A stretch of DNA of 64,000 nucleotides from Armillaria gallica (lineage: Eukaryota; Basidiomycota; Agaricomycetes; Agaricales; Physalacriaceae): assembly GCA_037576215.1 (NCBI GenBank), contig JBANDB010000001.1, positions 7,936,001 to 8,000,000 on the forward strand, written 5' to 3'. Below the pieces are notes generated by a model that made no database searches, had not been told where the DNA came from, and saw only the letters and a program-made list of their open reading frames with translations. Positions 1-10,479 of the stretch are shown here, piece by piece; position 1 is the stretch's first letter, and each line of letters opens with the position of its first letter. The position numbers were made by a program, and so were the translations under genes.

Positions 1-4
1 TCTT

Positions 5-515
5 TCATTCGAGTTTCCTGTGCAAGATTAAATCACTGTACAAGCAAAGTTCATTCCGTCTCACCATCGCTTTTATCAGATTTATTTGCTCCTCTAACTC
101 CTTACGAGCCTGTTCTTTCGCCTTCTGAGCCTCATTGAGCTGACCCTCCCTCACGTGGCTCGAAGACCATAAACCTTGGATCTGTTGGTTCAAACCCATG
201 TTTTCCTGCCTGAGCGAACTGATGGTTGCTGTGTTCTCGCGATGTTGGCTCCGAAGCCATCTCAACGACTCCTCGTTCTAAGGACAGCATTTCAGCACAA
301 CAGAGTTTCATAAAAACCAGGCTTACCACCGTATACATCGGCAACGCATGCTGATTGACATCGGCCTGTCTCTTGGCTGGATGCATAACGTCTTCTTGGA
401 ACGAACGCTGGTGGAGAATCAGAGCGCCCGCAGAGGGATCAGCCTCCATGTCCTCGGCACTGCGGCGGGTGGGGACTGTCGGTACCGAACTCCAGGGGTT
501 CGCGTCGATGTCCAT
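5..515 (-). CDS. Hypothetical small coiled-coil protein, two exons
   Basis: ATG at 515-513 opens exon 1 (515-327). A 49-nt GT-AG intron (326-278) joins it in phase 0 to exon 2 (277-5), giving 153 aa with a TGA stop at 7-5. The N-terminus begins MDIDANPWSS and is otherwise low in structure. Residues of about 70-130 are rich in Q, E, K and R with heptad-like spacing (SSLRQENMGLNQQIQGL; AKEQARKELEEQINL) and should form a coiled coil. No family is recognised. The intron has a consensus gtaagc donor. A further intron near the C-terminus, placing the true end outside the window, cannot be excluded because the stop lies at the window edge. No membrane segment or signal peptide is seen. Confidence 0.6.
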
Positions 516-719
516 GAAATAAGAGGATTAGGATTCACTGCGTACAACGCTGTGGATTCTGCAATTCTGTTTGTAGAGTCTAGCTGGACATGGAATTTAT
601 ACCTCTCGTCGACCCCCTTTTTCCGCCCTGCTCTTTTTCTTTTATTGTTTAAAGGTAGCATTTTCCCGTCGATTAATGGTTGCCTGCGCCTTCTATTGTA
701 CAACACTCGTGCAGACACT

Positions 720-1263
720 TTTGCAACGGGTCTAGCCTGACATCAGTGCAATGTTTATTCGCTCGGCTATCCGTTATTTTCCTTCTCTTTATTCGCTAAA
801 TCAGAAAGAGTTCTCTTTGTCAATATGTGGATACGCTGATATGCTGCTCGGTTCGGAATTAAATTGGAATGAAGGCGCAGGGACGTGACAGATCATGTGA
901 TGTACAAATTCTATGGCTCCCACACTCCCCCCAGCTCTCTCTTGCTCCTCTTCGTTCTCGATTTATCTCAATTATGGCCAGTAGCATAGGTTACACTTTG
1001 AGGTATGCATGCATAATTACACTTTAGACATACTTATTCACTGCTTTTTGTATGCAGTCAGTTCCCTGAGCCCCCCCCACTCAATGAGACCGGCAAGTTA
1101 ACGACGCAAGGAGTTAAGATACCCTCACCCCCTAACTACCCACCTCCAGCTCCGCCTGCAAATCGCCTCACTCCCTGTCGTCATCTGTCGCCTGCTGTGT
1201 CGCAGGAACGCATGTGCGTTATCAATGTTATTTGTTTCATGTATATTCATTTATTTTCCGCAG
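720..1263. other. Intergenic stretch, no gene resolved
   Basis: No convincing exon is seen. A pyrimidine-rich stretch near 920-960 and the acceptor-like tail at 1252-1263 (ending ttttccgcag) suggest that the region holds the 5' part or an intron of the gene whose last exon starts at 1264. Confidence 0.4.
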
Positions 1264-1786
1264 CATATATCATCCCTATGTGACGCTGCCGGAGACTGTC
1301 GCTACCGTCGCGTCTGATTCGAATTCTGCAAATTCCACTATTCCCACTGCCTCTAGAGGCACCACTCCCCTGCCCCCTGCCTCTGATACCTCCATGCCCT
1401 CTACCTCCAATTTCTCTGTTCCGCTTGATCATCCTGCTTCCAACACCATGGAGATGCTGCAAACACTGTCAGCTAACCAAACCCCGCCACCTGAAGTACT
1501 TGCCCACTTTCGCGATATCCTCCGATCAACCCTCCATCGTGTGCTATTGTACACAGTGCCACCCACAGCTGGCATTCATCAGGATCGCGTCGAGGCACTT
1601 GCAGAACTCTATTCAGTCATGGCCGGTCTCGGCACTTCACTCACCTTCTTATTCGCTCTTAGCGAGAATATCAGGGCCAAAGAGGTCCAGAGTCTGGAGA
1701 AGAAGAAAAGGCAGTTGAAGGAACTGGATAGATGCCGCATCATTACGCAAAAAAATATTGTAGATGTTCTTGGCCGCCTACCTTAG
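1264..1786 (+). CDS. Terminal exon of a hypothetical protein
   Basis: An open frame of about 174 codons follows an acceptor-like ttttccgcag and ends at TAG 1784-1786. The first part is rich in S, T and P (TIPTASRGTTPLPPASDTSM). The second part is predicted helical and basic near the end (SLEKKKRQLKELDRCRIITQ). No in-frame ATG lies at the exon start; the first good ones are inside (for example 1448, MEMLQTL), so either the real start is in an upstream exon or the gene starts internally at 1448 (112 aa). No known domain is recognised. A (GTTTTT)n run follows the stop at 1790-1813. Confidence 0.4.
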
Positions 1787-2062
1787 TTTCTTGTTTTTGT
1801 TTTTGTTTTTGTCTTCTCATACTCTTATGAAATTTTGATTTTGCTGTTCCATTCCTAAGACATTAAGTATATCATTGAAAAAGCCAGTAACCCGTGTCCT
1901 TGTAGAAGGAACTAGTTAATCTAACTATTTACGAGGTAACTTCGGCAATCTTGTACCTCATGTCGTTATGTCATGTTCGCACCGGTCTAATAAGAAGTCA
2001 AATTTCTACTGCAACAGAAATTAGAAATAAAGATTATGCTATTGAAAATACGATGCGAGTAT

Positions 2063-3326
2063 TTAGAAGTCAGAGATACAACTGTCATATTTGCAGGGAT
2101 TATGGTCTAAGTGTGCTTGGAAAGAACGGATGTAGAAGCAATGAGTGCAATACACGTTGCCCGTAGAGATAACGGCCCAAACATCCCGAGGAACCCCAAT
2201 ATGCGAGTTCCATTCATGCCACGCGACCCCTAGTGGACTCCAAAGATCGGGGCCATCGACGACTGGAACACTGAGCTGCCGTGTATCGTAGTCCAGAGGC
2301 CGAGCATGTTCCGCTGATGGAAAACATCAGACAATAGTGAATCAGTGCAACGAAGAACTCGCCAGTAATAGGTTTATGCCAATTCTTACAGGTCCCATCA
2401 TAATCAATATGAGCATTGAACCTGTCAATGGAAAAAACGCAGCGGCACGCCGGGCATTCCTTGCTCTCCCGAAGGAATTGACGTAGGGATGCAGGGACAA
2501 GACCAATCGGGGAGAGAAGCTGTCCAATGCGCTGTCCAATGGGTGAGTCGAAGAATCGTAGATCTGCTTGGACAGCATTGGCTGAGGTATATCGCGCCAT
2601 GTAGCGAGGGATAGGTTCTTTCAGTATGGGGTGCATCTCGGGATAGCCTGAGCACTCTATGCATTAGATATAGAAATGATATATATCAGATATACTTACA
2701 GCTATAGACACCACTATCGTAGTTTTTTGCGAGAGTGCGGATTAAATTTTCATCTGTAAATAATTATATCAGAATACATGCAATGAAAGAAGGATGACTG
2801 ACTGCAAGAAGCGCGTCTTAGGGCAACAGATCGTGAAAAAAATGCCCGTCGTTCGCCGCGACGTAGAATTTTGAAACAGTCTCTGCTTGAAGGGGGGCAA
2901 AAGACTACAAAGCACTGTTAGCAATGAGTAGAATACGAGAGAAGCACACTTACCGATAAAATCACATCGATGAGTTTTGGCTTTCCAGTAGGATTTAGCA
3001 CCATCATGATGGATTTTCATACGGCATTCGTCTTCACTACGGTATATGTTCAAAATGTGGGGGCAGAGCGGGGTCTGAGGAACTCTGAGAGAGAGAGTAT
3101 GAGCAGCATAAGCGGTCTAAGATGTGATGGCGTACGAAAATTCAACCCATTCGTTTGACTGCAAGTCAAAGGAGGATCTCAATCCTTGGGAATTGCGAAC
3201 GTCCAGTGCTTGGCATAGCCTTAACAAAACATCGGTGCTAGGATCGTTGCGGTGCACGAGAGAGCGGGTGACCTTGGTCTGTATAAATTGAGGATAAACT
3301 GGATGGCTTCGACGCTGAGGAGACAT
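2063..3326 (-). CDS. Hypothetical protein with two CxxC..H..C zinc-binding-like motifs, six exons
   Basis: Splicing phases agree across six exons: 3326-3136, 3084-2954, 2904-2803, 2753-2700, 2647-2390 and 2313-2063, giving 328 aa from ATG 3326 (MSPQRRSHPVYPQF) to TAA 2065-2063. All introns are GT-AG. Two segments look like variants of one motif: CPACRCVFSIDRFNAH followed by a Cys six residues on, near residue 220, and CTHCFYIRSFQAH followed by a Cys five residues on, near the C-terminus. Both have CxxC, then F.AH, then C, which suggests a duplicated small zinc site (inference). Another Cys-rich stretch (CDFIVFCPPSSRDC) lies in the middle. No family is recognised. It is convergent with the gene ending at 1786. 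The consistent phases make the model likely, though individual acceptors were chosen by frame. Confidence 0.6.
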
Positions 3327-3794
3327 TGTCACTATATGGAATATGTCCAATAGACGGTCTAAGATAATATTTTATAAGACCAGAAGACAATTAACATGCG
3401 CGTAGTACAATTGAGATCCGATACAAAAGTCCATAACGAGTTGCCATAGAAAATGCTCGCCGTACAACGCTGAGCGGCATGACAATAGGGCACGGGGAAG
3501 TCGGATAGATAGTCTAGAGCGAGCGGAGAGCTCGTACCCAGTCCTTAGCAGGTTGAATGGGTGCGAAGAGTGAGAAAGGCTGGTGGAATTCTAGCAGTGC
3601 GATGTCCCAGGATTTCCGTAGACTCCGAATCACATGATCAAAGTACGACTTCGATCAGGCGTGGAAGGGTGGAAGGGTAGGTGTTGGTGGTGATAGGCTC
3701 AGCTTAAGCTACCAATTATATCATGTGATCGTGAGACCCTAAGGCTGGACCGTGACGTCTGTGGCCATCCATCCTGTTCTATTCAGACGTCGTC

Positions 3795-3970
3795 TAAACG
3801 CTGTGGTACGGCGTTTATACAACTGTTCTCGTAGACGGTGTTGCATGCTGTCTACAATCCTCTTTTAATCTATTGGCAGTCTCCTTAGACCATAACAGAA
3901 ACGTTGTGGTACAATGTTTATGTTGCCTCTCACTTATTAGCTCGTTCTAAACGTTGTTGTACTACGTTTA
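3795..3970 (+). repeat. Three dispersed hairpins with a shared loop and varying stems
   Basis: Hairpins lie at 3795-3817, 3899-3919 and 3948-3970. Stems: TAAACGC/GCGTTTA (7 bp), AAACGTT/AATGTTT (7 bp with one G-T pair) and TAAACGT/ACGTTTA (7 bp). Loops share the core GTNGTAC (TGTGGTACG, GTGGTAC, TGTTGTACT). The base changes in the stems are matched on both sides, so pairing is kept while sequence drifts. They sit just beyond the 3' end of the minus-strand WD40 gene (stop 4005-4007). Confidence 0.6.
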
Positions 3971-4004
3971 TTTCGTTCATAGTGCCATATTGTCATATTG
4001 CTAG

Positions 4005-5456
4005 CTACGTAAGTATCACTATACTGCTACAGAAACCACTAATTAACGCCCAAATGCAGTCCAGCAAAAACAGTAAAGTCTGAGCAACGAATCAGCAAAT
4101 TGCCTACATTGCACAATAGCTGCCTTACCGTAGAGTTCAGCAAAAACAATGCAATGAGAAGCCCTATGATCACCCAATTTTTGTAGGATGACCAGGTAAG
4201 CGCATCGTCTTTCACCATGTCTGTATCGCCGAGACGCTGACTTTTGTTGCTCCAAATATAGATTCTACTAGAGTCCGTTCCTACGTCTCTAGAACTTGCC
4301 GCTATGATAGTGGAAATACCATTCACACTCGCAGTCTGTCATTCTATCAGTTCACGCCAGCTTGGAGATGCGAGCCAGTGACGTACTGTAACGGTTTGGA
4401 CCCATGCAGTGCCCTCAGTGGCCAGCTTGGATACACTCCCATCCCTTCTCTCAAAAACATAAACGATGCCATGGTCGCTTCCACTCACGACAATTTTGGA
4501 ATCTTGAGTAAAGGCAACTTGCCGCGGCCGCGGTGTTTTCGTGGTCTTGACTGGAAGGGTTTTGACTTTTGCCCCGTCCACAATGCGATAAAGGGCTATC
4601 CCTTCTGAAGGGTCATCTATACCGAACACATCCTTTGCAGTGTTTACTGTCGCATGACCGCTGTAATGCTATCAGTGTAATTCGAGTGGCAGAATCGATA
4701 TACGTACATGATACCTCCAGCATCGTATGTTTCTATCATCGTCCCATCATTCCCTCGTAGCAAGTATCTGTCAATATTATCAGATACAGCAATGTGACAC
4801 TATAGCAAACCTACATCTTGCCGGAGCGACAACCAAACACGATCATATTCCGGCTCTCTCCATCGGGGAGGAAGTAGATGGCCCTCGGGTCACAGTTCTG
4901 GATGATGACAGAGACGTAGCCATGTAGCTTCATCTGAGTATCCACTTTGTGCACCTGTATGGTACCATTTCGGGTGGACAGCGCCAATCGACGAGACGGC
5001 GGATCAAAGTCAAGTGCTGTTATTTCGGTGGCGCTGCCAATATGCAAGCAATACAGCTCCTCAAAATCCTATAACTCGATTAGTATGAAGACGCGCCTGA
5101 CTTCATGCAGTACCCACATTCGTATTCTTGATCTGTTTCCAACAGATAAGGTAACCTTGGAGGGTGCCATATATCAGCACTTCGTCGGCGTCGTCCTCGC
5201 CGCGGATCCAAGTCATTGCGGTGGTATCGCCTCTGAAACCTCCTCCTCCAGGCCGCTTCAGTTGTCTGCCTGTCTTTGTGTTCCAGAGGAAGACCCCGTC
5301 AGATCCTGCAGTGAAGATCCAGCATGATTACGACAAAAGACAATAGTTCAACGCACCTCCGCTGGCTAGGAACTGACCTTTTTCTGTCGCTGCAAGACAG
5401 AGGACAGCAGCATGAGGGGACTTGATGATTTTCTCGACGCTGTATTCATTCGACAT
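4005..5456 (-). CDS. WD40-repeat protein with C-terminal membrane anchor, seven exons
   Basis: Seven exons with consistent phases: 5456-5357, 5305-5118, 5068-4815, 4767-4708, 4660-4387, 4335-4129 and 4079-4005, giving 385 aa. WD40-type blades are recognisable, for example AAVLCLAATEKGQFLASGGS followed by DGVFLWNTKTG; EITALDFDPPSRRLALSTRN then GTIQVHKV; QVAFTQDSKIVVSGSDHG then IVYVFERRDG; and ISTIIAASSRD then RIYIWSNK. After the last blade comes a hydrophobic segment (WVIIGLLIALFLL) and a short hydrophobic tail (LLFLLDCIWALISGFCSSIV), suggesting an anchor in an internal membrane. SEC12-type proteins share WD40 plus a membrane tail, but I see no specific SEC12 signature. Its 5' end faces the gene starting at 5957, so about 500 bp act as a shared promoter region. 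Confidence 0.8.
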
Positions 5457-5490
5457 TATGTGTGCGAGCTAGGGAGTATAGCAAGACGGA

Positions 5491-5770
5491 ACCATCTCTC
5501 GATCTCTTTAAGTTCACATCAGTCGCTATATTCTTTTGTTTTAACGGTGAAATAAGCACAATTGTTTGGATCTTGCTGCAACTGTTGCCAGCGTATGCAT
5601 ACCTCGGCCACACACCATTGTTATCAAAGATGGAGCCATCTTCTCTATCTCCTGAGTTCACACCAGTCGCTATATTTTTTGTTTTGACGGTGGGGCAGGC
5701 TTAATTGTTTGGATCTTTCTGCAGCTGTTGCCAGCGTATGCAGGCCTCGACCACACACCATCATTATTAT
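5491..5770 (+). repeat. Direct tandem duplication of about 140 bp
   Basis: 5491-5625 and 5634-5770 align along their length. Shared blocks include CAGTCGCTATATT, TTGTTTGGATCTT and CTGTTGCCAGCGTATGCA. The duplication fills the divergent promoter region between the WD40 gene (minus) and the gene at 5957 (plus). Confidence 0.8.
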
Positions 5771-5956
5771 TCCGTGCGAAAGTTGACTCAGCGAAAGGTT
5801 TCTCTAATGTTTTCCAATTGTTATCCTAGAGGCTGCATTTGTTTTGTGCGTACACGAGGGTCCTCACTATTGTCATGCATCCGTTTTTGGAAGTCGACAA
5901 GTCCTGTTATTTATATGGTCACAACATAAATCGCACTCAATTGCGCCGTCGACACT

Positions 5957-7103
5957 ATGGAATCAACCAAGCCTGTCGCGTTCTATGCTCCCGATGTTGC
6001 TCCCCCTCCTCCTCTCGTTGTTCCGTTAGCTGCTACAGACATCATCGTCCCACAGATACCAACGGCGTGGGCTCTGGAACCTTTACCTCGCGATCTCAAG
6101 CCATTGGCCAAGACTTTACAGTGCACGAAAGCTAGATTCAGACCCTATCCGACCGAGACGATGCGCGATCGCTCGGGCTCGCCAGCACGTAGCCGCCCTG
6201 CCACCCCTGCACCCCCTCCCTCTCCCTCGCCGCCGCGTATAGACAAGGGCAAAAAACGACAAATAACCACGCCACCACCGCCTACACCTGGATCTACGGA
6301 CAACTGGGATGAAGAGGGCGAAGATGAAGAAGAGGACGAGGACGAAGAAGACAACGACGAAGACGAAGATAGCGAAGATAGCGAGGAAGTACGGAATGAG
6401 CATGTCGTCAAGCAGCCACCTTGAGCGACCGTTGAAAGGCTCCTGATTCCCCAGCCAAAGGGAATTGGGTCTTTGGGATTAAAGCAGTTGGGCGCCGAGC
6501 TGAACTGGAGTGATGATTCCTATGAACATCTTGTTGTATGTCTTCTGCTACTTCTTAGCTCGAATCTTCTCACCCACTTAACACAGAAACATGCGGAAAA
6601 GATTTTCCCCAAGCATATGCGAAGCGACGTATGCTGGAAGACTCAAGTAGGTAAGCAAACACCGTTACTTGTTCCTATTCATGGTTAAAATCTCCCGGTA
6701 GAAGAGAGCCCAGCTGCATGGAAAGCATTCAAACGTGAGGCAAGTACATGCATCTAAGTCCCCATTTGTCGCTATTACTAAGTTAGGATTAGATGCTGCG
6801 AGAATTTGCAGACCCTCTTGAGAGCTACGTTGACCATTGGCCGCTTGCGCAGATCGCTCAGCGTCTTTGCAAGAAGAAGGCGGAGAAAGTCCGTACCAAT
6901 GCAGCGAAGAGGACGGTGACAGCTATACAAGAGGCTGTTTCCTCTCGGCCTGTTCCTCGAATGATCACAGTCAAGAAGAAGACAGTGAACATTGCACAGG
7001 AACCTACTACTGGTTCTTCTATTCCTCGCAGAGGTATGTATTGCTCTGGTGGTCATCAATAACACTGCTCATGACATTGTAAACAGCTATGAGTGTGAAA
7101 TAA
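5957..7103 (+). pseudogene. Hypothetical proline-rich/acidic protein gene with one in-frame TGA
   Basis: Five exons with matching phases: 5957-6535, 6587-6650, 6702-6739, 6793-7033 and 7087-7103 (TAA), 313 codons counting the stop. Exon 1 encodes a Pro-rich N-terminus (APDVAPPPPLVVPL), a Ser/Pro/Arg segment and a long Glu/Asp run. At 6422-6424 the frame meets TGA (after VVKQPP), yet the same frame stays open for 37 more codons (ERLLIPQPKGIGSLGLKQLG) up to a good donor. This suggests a single nonsense change, perhaps CGA to TGA, in an otherwise intact gene. The third intron (6740-6792) starts with GC (gcaagt), a GC-AG intron. The C-terminal half is basic (LCKKKAEKVRTNAAKR). No domain is recognised. 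It could be a young pseudogene, a shortened 155-aa protein, or a sequence error. Confidence 0.6.
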
Positions 7104-7591
7104 TGTAGAGGGTTAGATGTTGGCGGCCGGTACATGGTCCTGTTAAAACGGCCGCGTACACACCCCTGACACGGGAAATATATGTGCTGTAGCCATCAAG
7201 GCTCGTACAATGAATATGAATGTTATCCTTCCATCACCAATGCCCAACCATGCTTAGAACAATCGCGGTATATGTGTCTGTCTGCGTGCTATGAGGATAC
7301 AGGTTGCGTGAATCTGCCGTTCATTTCCAGCAGGCCATCCCCGTTCCAGCTGCACGTACTCCCCTGCTTTCTCCTCCGAGATCGCCTGATTAAATAATTA
7401 AATAAATTATTATTATTAGGCTATTGCTATATTTGTCTGGTCTATTCACATCGGCTCAAGACGCAAGTGGTGCCATCAACTGGACGTGAAACGGAATGTT
7501 GTCAGAGATGGCGAAGATCTGAAGAGTGGGAATGAAGAGCTGCGAGGAGAAGTAGTGAGATTTGGGTCACAGGATAGCGCGGTGGCTTACG
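7104..7591. other. Intergenic, AT-rich tract
   Basis: No gene is supported. A short AT-rich stretch with ATT runs lies near 7390-7420. The open frame at 7486-7764 on the plus strand is antisense to better-supported minus-strand exons. Confidence 0.4.
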
Positions 7592-9520
7592 CTACAGTGG
7601 ATAGGCGCCGCAGCTGTGTTGGGTTTTGGGTTGATGGCCGTGAGACTCTGTTTCCACTCTTCTGGGGACGTCTTGATGGACGAGAGAAAAGCGGGGCTGG
7701 AGAGTATTGGCTGGGCTGGGCTGGTTCGCGACCGGTAGTTGAATACGACGCACAAGCTTTATAAGGGAGGAGGAAGACACACCTCTTCACGTCTTCCAAA
7801 TGGCCACGCTGCGGATGGACCCGTTGACTCTCCATGCGGGTCGATGAGAACGAGGGCTGTGATGAAACGTAGCGCTCCAAGCGGCGTGAGCTGGATGTAT
7901 TCGGGTTCTCTTCATAATGATCAATAAAATTCCAGGGTAGCGTACGGTAAATTACCTTCAAGTCTCGTAATACGATGGGTGTCGACGAAGAGGTTCGAGG
8001 TCGACATTGAGTTGAGCTCGGAAGCTGTACTAAAGTCCCGCTCCCAGGATCTGGCGAAGTCGCCTTGAGCATCGAAGAAAAGGACCTTGACAATGGGAGG
8101 CGAGCTAGCCGTTGTGGACGTCAGTGTGAAGCGCGCCTACTGACACGTGATTCTCACCGAAGTTGAAAAGATTGTCTAGCCTGGCGAGCCGGCTTTATAG
8201 ATACTCGCGGCACTCGTGGATGGGTTCCTTACAACCACTTTATGAGCAATGTCGGCCTTCGCCAAGTCTACCACTGCAGATGAAGCCCACTCTCGATATG
8301 TTGCTGCCTAGGAACTTGTACACCCGGAGCCCTAGCTTCCAGGATACATTGAAGACAATGAAAAGAATATTTGTATATTTGTACAGGGCAGAGCCGTACG
8401 ACGTCTTGACCCTTTCGAGAGCGGGGAATTGTACTGTGGCATAGCACAGACTGCGAGGATAATAGTCTAGTGCCCGATGCAACGATCGTGTTGTGCCAAA
8501 TGGGTTCTCGTACGTGACGAGAGCGCAACGACGTCCATGGAGCCGTACTGAACAGAACCCGCTTATTTGCGATACGAATTATTGTCATTGGGATCGAGGG
8601 ACACGACGAGTGAATCGCCAGGCTTTGCAGGGCGCCAAGGGCGCGCAAGACAGAAGAGATGATGGCGTCTTCAGTCGTGAATGACGTAGGAAGGGAGTCA
8701 ATGTAGTCGTCGTATAAGAAGACAGTGAATGCAGTGTCTCTTACACCAGCAATGAAAGGCCTTGTTCACATCTACCCATGGAGCATCGCACCTTTGAATG
8801 GCGCATACCCGTTCACTTCGTAAGGCTAGTAGTCGAGCGCCGGTAACATCGACCACTACGGGGCGTTATGAGTGGTGACGGGCACCGGCACTCGCATCTC
8901 TGAGCTATTTAATCGCATAGTTACGATGGTAGCCAATGCGCTTGAGGGTGTACTCTCTGGGGTGCAAGCCTCATTGCTCTGATGAACGGTTCATCTCCAT
9001 AGTAGGTATAAGCTTGACCACTTTTGCGGAGCACTATCCAGGCAGAAAGAAAGTATTAGGCTCATCGTCGTCAATATATCTTGAAAATCCAGCCAGCCAA
9101 GCAGTGCGTTAGCTCATACAATGGTGGGGAACCAGGCTCGCATACCTGAGGATATAGCCTCGAAAGCACTAGGCTGATCTTGTTGCTTGACAGAATCCTA
9201 CCCAATAAAGACAGCGTCAGGCTGGGAAAAGACAATATCATGTCGACTACGTACCCCGTAGGCAAGGGCATCAATACTATCAACATTGAGATAGGCTGCC
9301 AATGAACCAGGTCAGCGATGTGCCTGTACTCAGAACGAAAGTTTGCTTGCCTTTAGAACGGACATGGCCGCATATTTCTAGTAGTCGGAGCAGAGTCCCA
9401 TTACACTAAACAATGTGAGCTGGTATAATGGTAGTATGACACGGGCTACATACCTGGGCACGATACTCTGTTGAAATCTCCACTGTGGTTGCGCCGTCGA
9501 CGTATTCTACCAGCCGGGAA
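7592..9520 (-). CDS. Many-exon hypothetical protein, possibly LRR or F-box associated
   Basis: Coding segments in order along the minus strand: VEYVDGATTVEISTEY (9458-9514), NGTLLRLLEICGHVRS (about 9352-9405), YLNVDSIDALAYG (about 9253-9292), FTVFLYDDYIDSLPTSF then SVLRALGALQSLAIH (about 8590-8760), YATVQFPALERVKTSYGSA (about 8370-8450), VKVLFFDAQGDFARSWERDF (to 7966), and EPEYIQLTPLGALRFITALV (7907-7783). The last join is phase-consistent: donor after 7966, acceptor before 7907. A final exon ends at 7592. Recurrent L..L..L. spacing (LRALGALQSLAIH) resembles basidiomycete F-box/LRR proteins, but no F-box is seen. I could not place every splice site; the 5' end is uncertain. Confidence 0.45.
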
Positions 9521-10028
9521 GAAAGCTTTAGCTTTCAGAATCGAAGCATACCGTAGAACATGTACTTCTACGCGCGTCATTGAAATGATACGATTTGAAG
9601 CGGGCCTAGCGACCAGATGATCGTGCAGTTAATATACCTTTCACCCTTTACAGGTAAGGCTGGAAGGAGAGACGGTTAACAAGCGAATCAAGAGCAGCTG
9701 TAGGACAGCTTACCTGCCTCCAACGTCAACGAAGAATTAGTAGCTCGCTGTGCGAAGGCTATGGCTTGATTGGTGCGTGCTTGATTCGATGTGTTTGAGC
9801 GTGCAGGGGCCTACGCGACATTATAGAGAGAAGAAACATCAAGCGTGGGAGCGGGAACGCGACGTTCGATCGGCGTTGTGTTTATCTTTGCGACTCATCA
9901 ACTGTTACCTTTGCTCTGCTACTGTCAAAAATCCTTGTCTTTCTTTTGCTGCTATCTTTTACTCCTTCAGCTACAGATGTGAGGATTTCAGAGCATCCTT
10001 TATCCAGTGTCCTGATTTGCATTCATAG

Positions 10029-10470
10029 ATGGAGATTAAGATATACGTCACAGGGAGAATAGAGTCCTCATTTGAGATATACTTGGAGGATGAATCCCGG
10101 GATCTTTACACCGCCTTACAATGTTGTATTGGCGACATACGCTGGAACGCTCGAGGTTATTTCCGTGTCTATTGCATCGTTGTGTACGTTTCCGTACCGC
10201 CAATTGTACTTTTACTGATTCTTTCACAGTGACTTAATCATCGATGGTTCCTCGCGTAATGCGGCGAAGATTTACAATAGATACGGCCGATTACTCGGTG
10301 TCCTGCACTACACGATTCCCAGTGCAGCAGAGTATATTCCTACTACTAGAAACATCCGACGACGTGATCAAGGTCAGATTCATTTTATCGGCAAATTGTA
10401 CGTTTTCCTTTCCTCTTCGACTCGTCGATTCCACTAATATCTTGAAGCACTTTCACCTGACTCCTCGAGA
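10029..10470 (+). CDS. Small hypothetical protein, two resolved exons
   Basis: ATG 10029 opens exon 1 (10029-10183; MEIKIYVTGRIESSFEIYLE). A GT-AG intron (10184-10229) joins in phase 2 to exon 2 (10230-10397; DLIIDGSSRNAAKIYNRYGR, then LLGVLHYTIPSAAEY), followed by another gtacg donor at 10398. The final exon is short and its acceptor uncertain; the gene probably ends before about 10,470. About 108 aa are resolved. The regular beta-like pattern at the N-terminus and the phase agreement argue for a real gene; no family is recognised. Confidence 0.5.
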
Positions 10471-10479
10471 ATAAAAAAT

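Noticed and set aside
4005..5456. Assigning the WD40 membrane-anchored protein as SEC12
   Set aside because: Topology agrees, but no SEC12-specific loop or sequence was recognised, and many fungal WD40 proteins have hydrophobic tails.
6116..6411. Minus-strand frames of 88-95 aa rich in Ser or Phe/Val
   Set aside because: They are antisense shadows of the Glu/Asp- and Pro-rich coding run of the gene at 5957.
7587..8093. 168-aa minus-strand frame
   Set aside because: It runs straight through two phase-consistent introns of the better-supported minus-strand gene and its peptide is low-complexity Ser/Arg/Pro.
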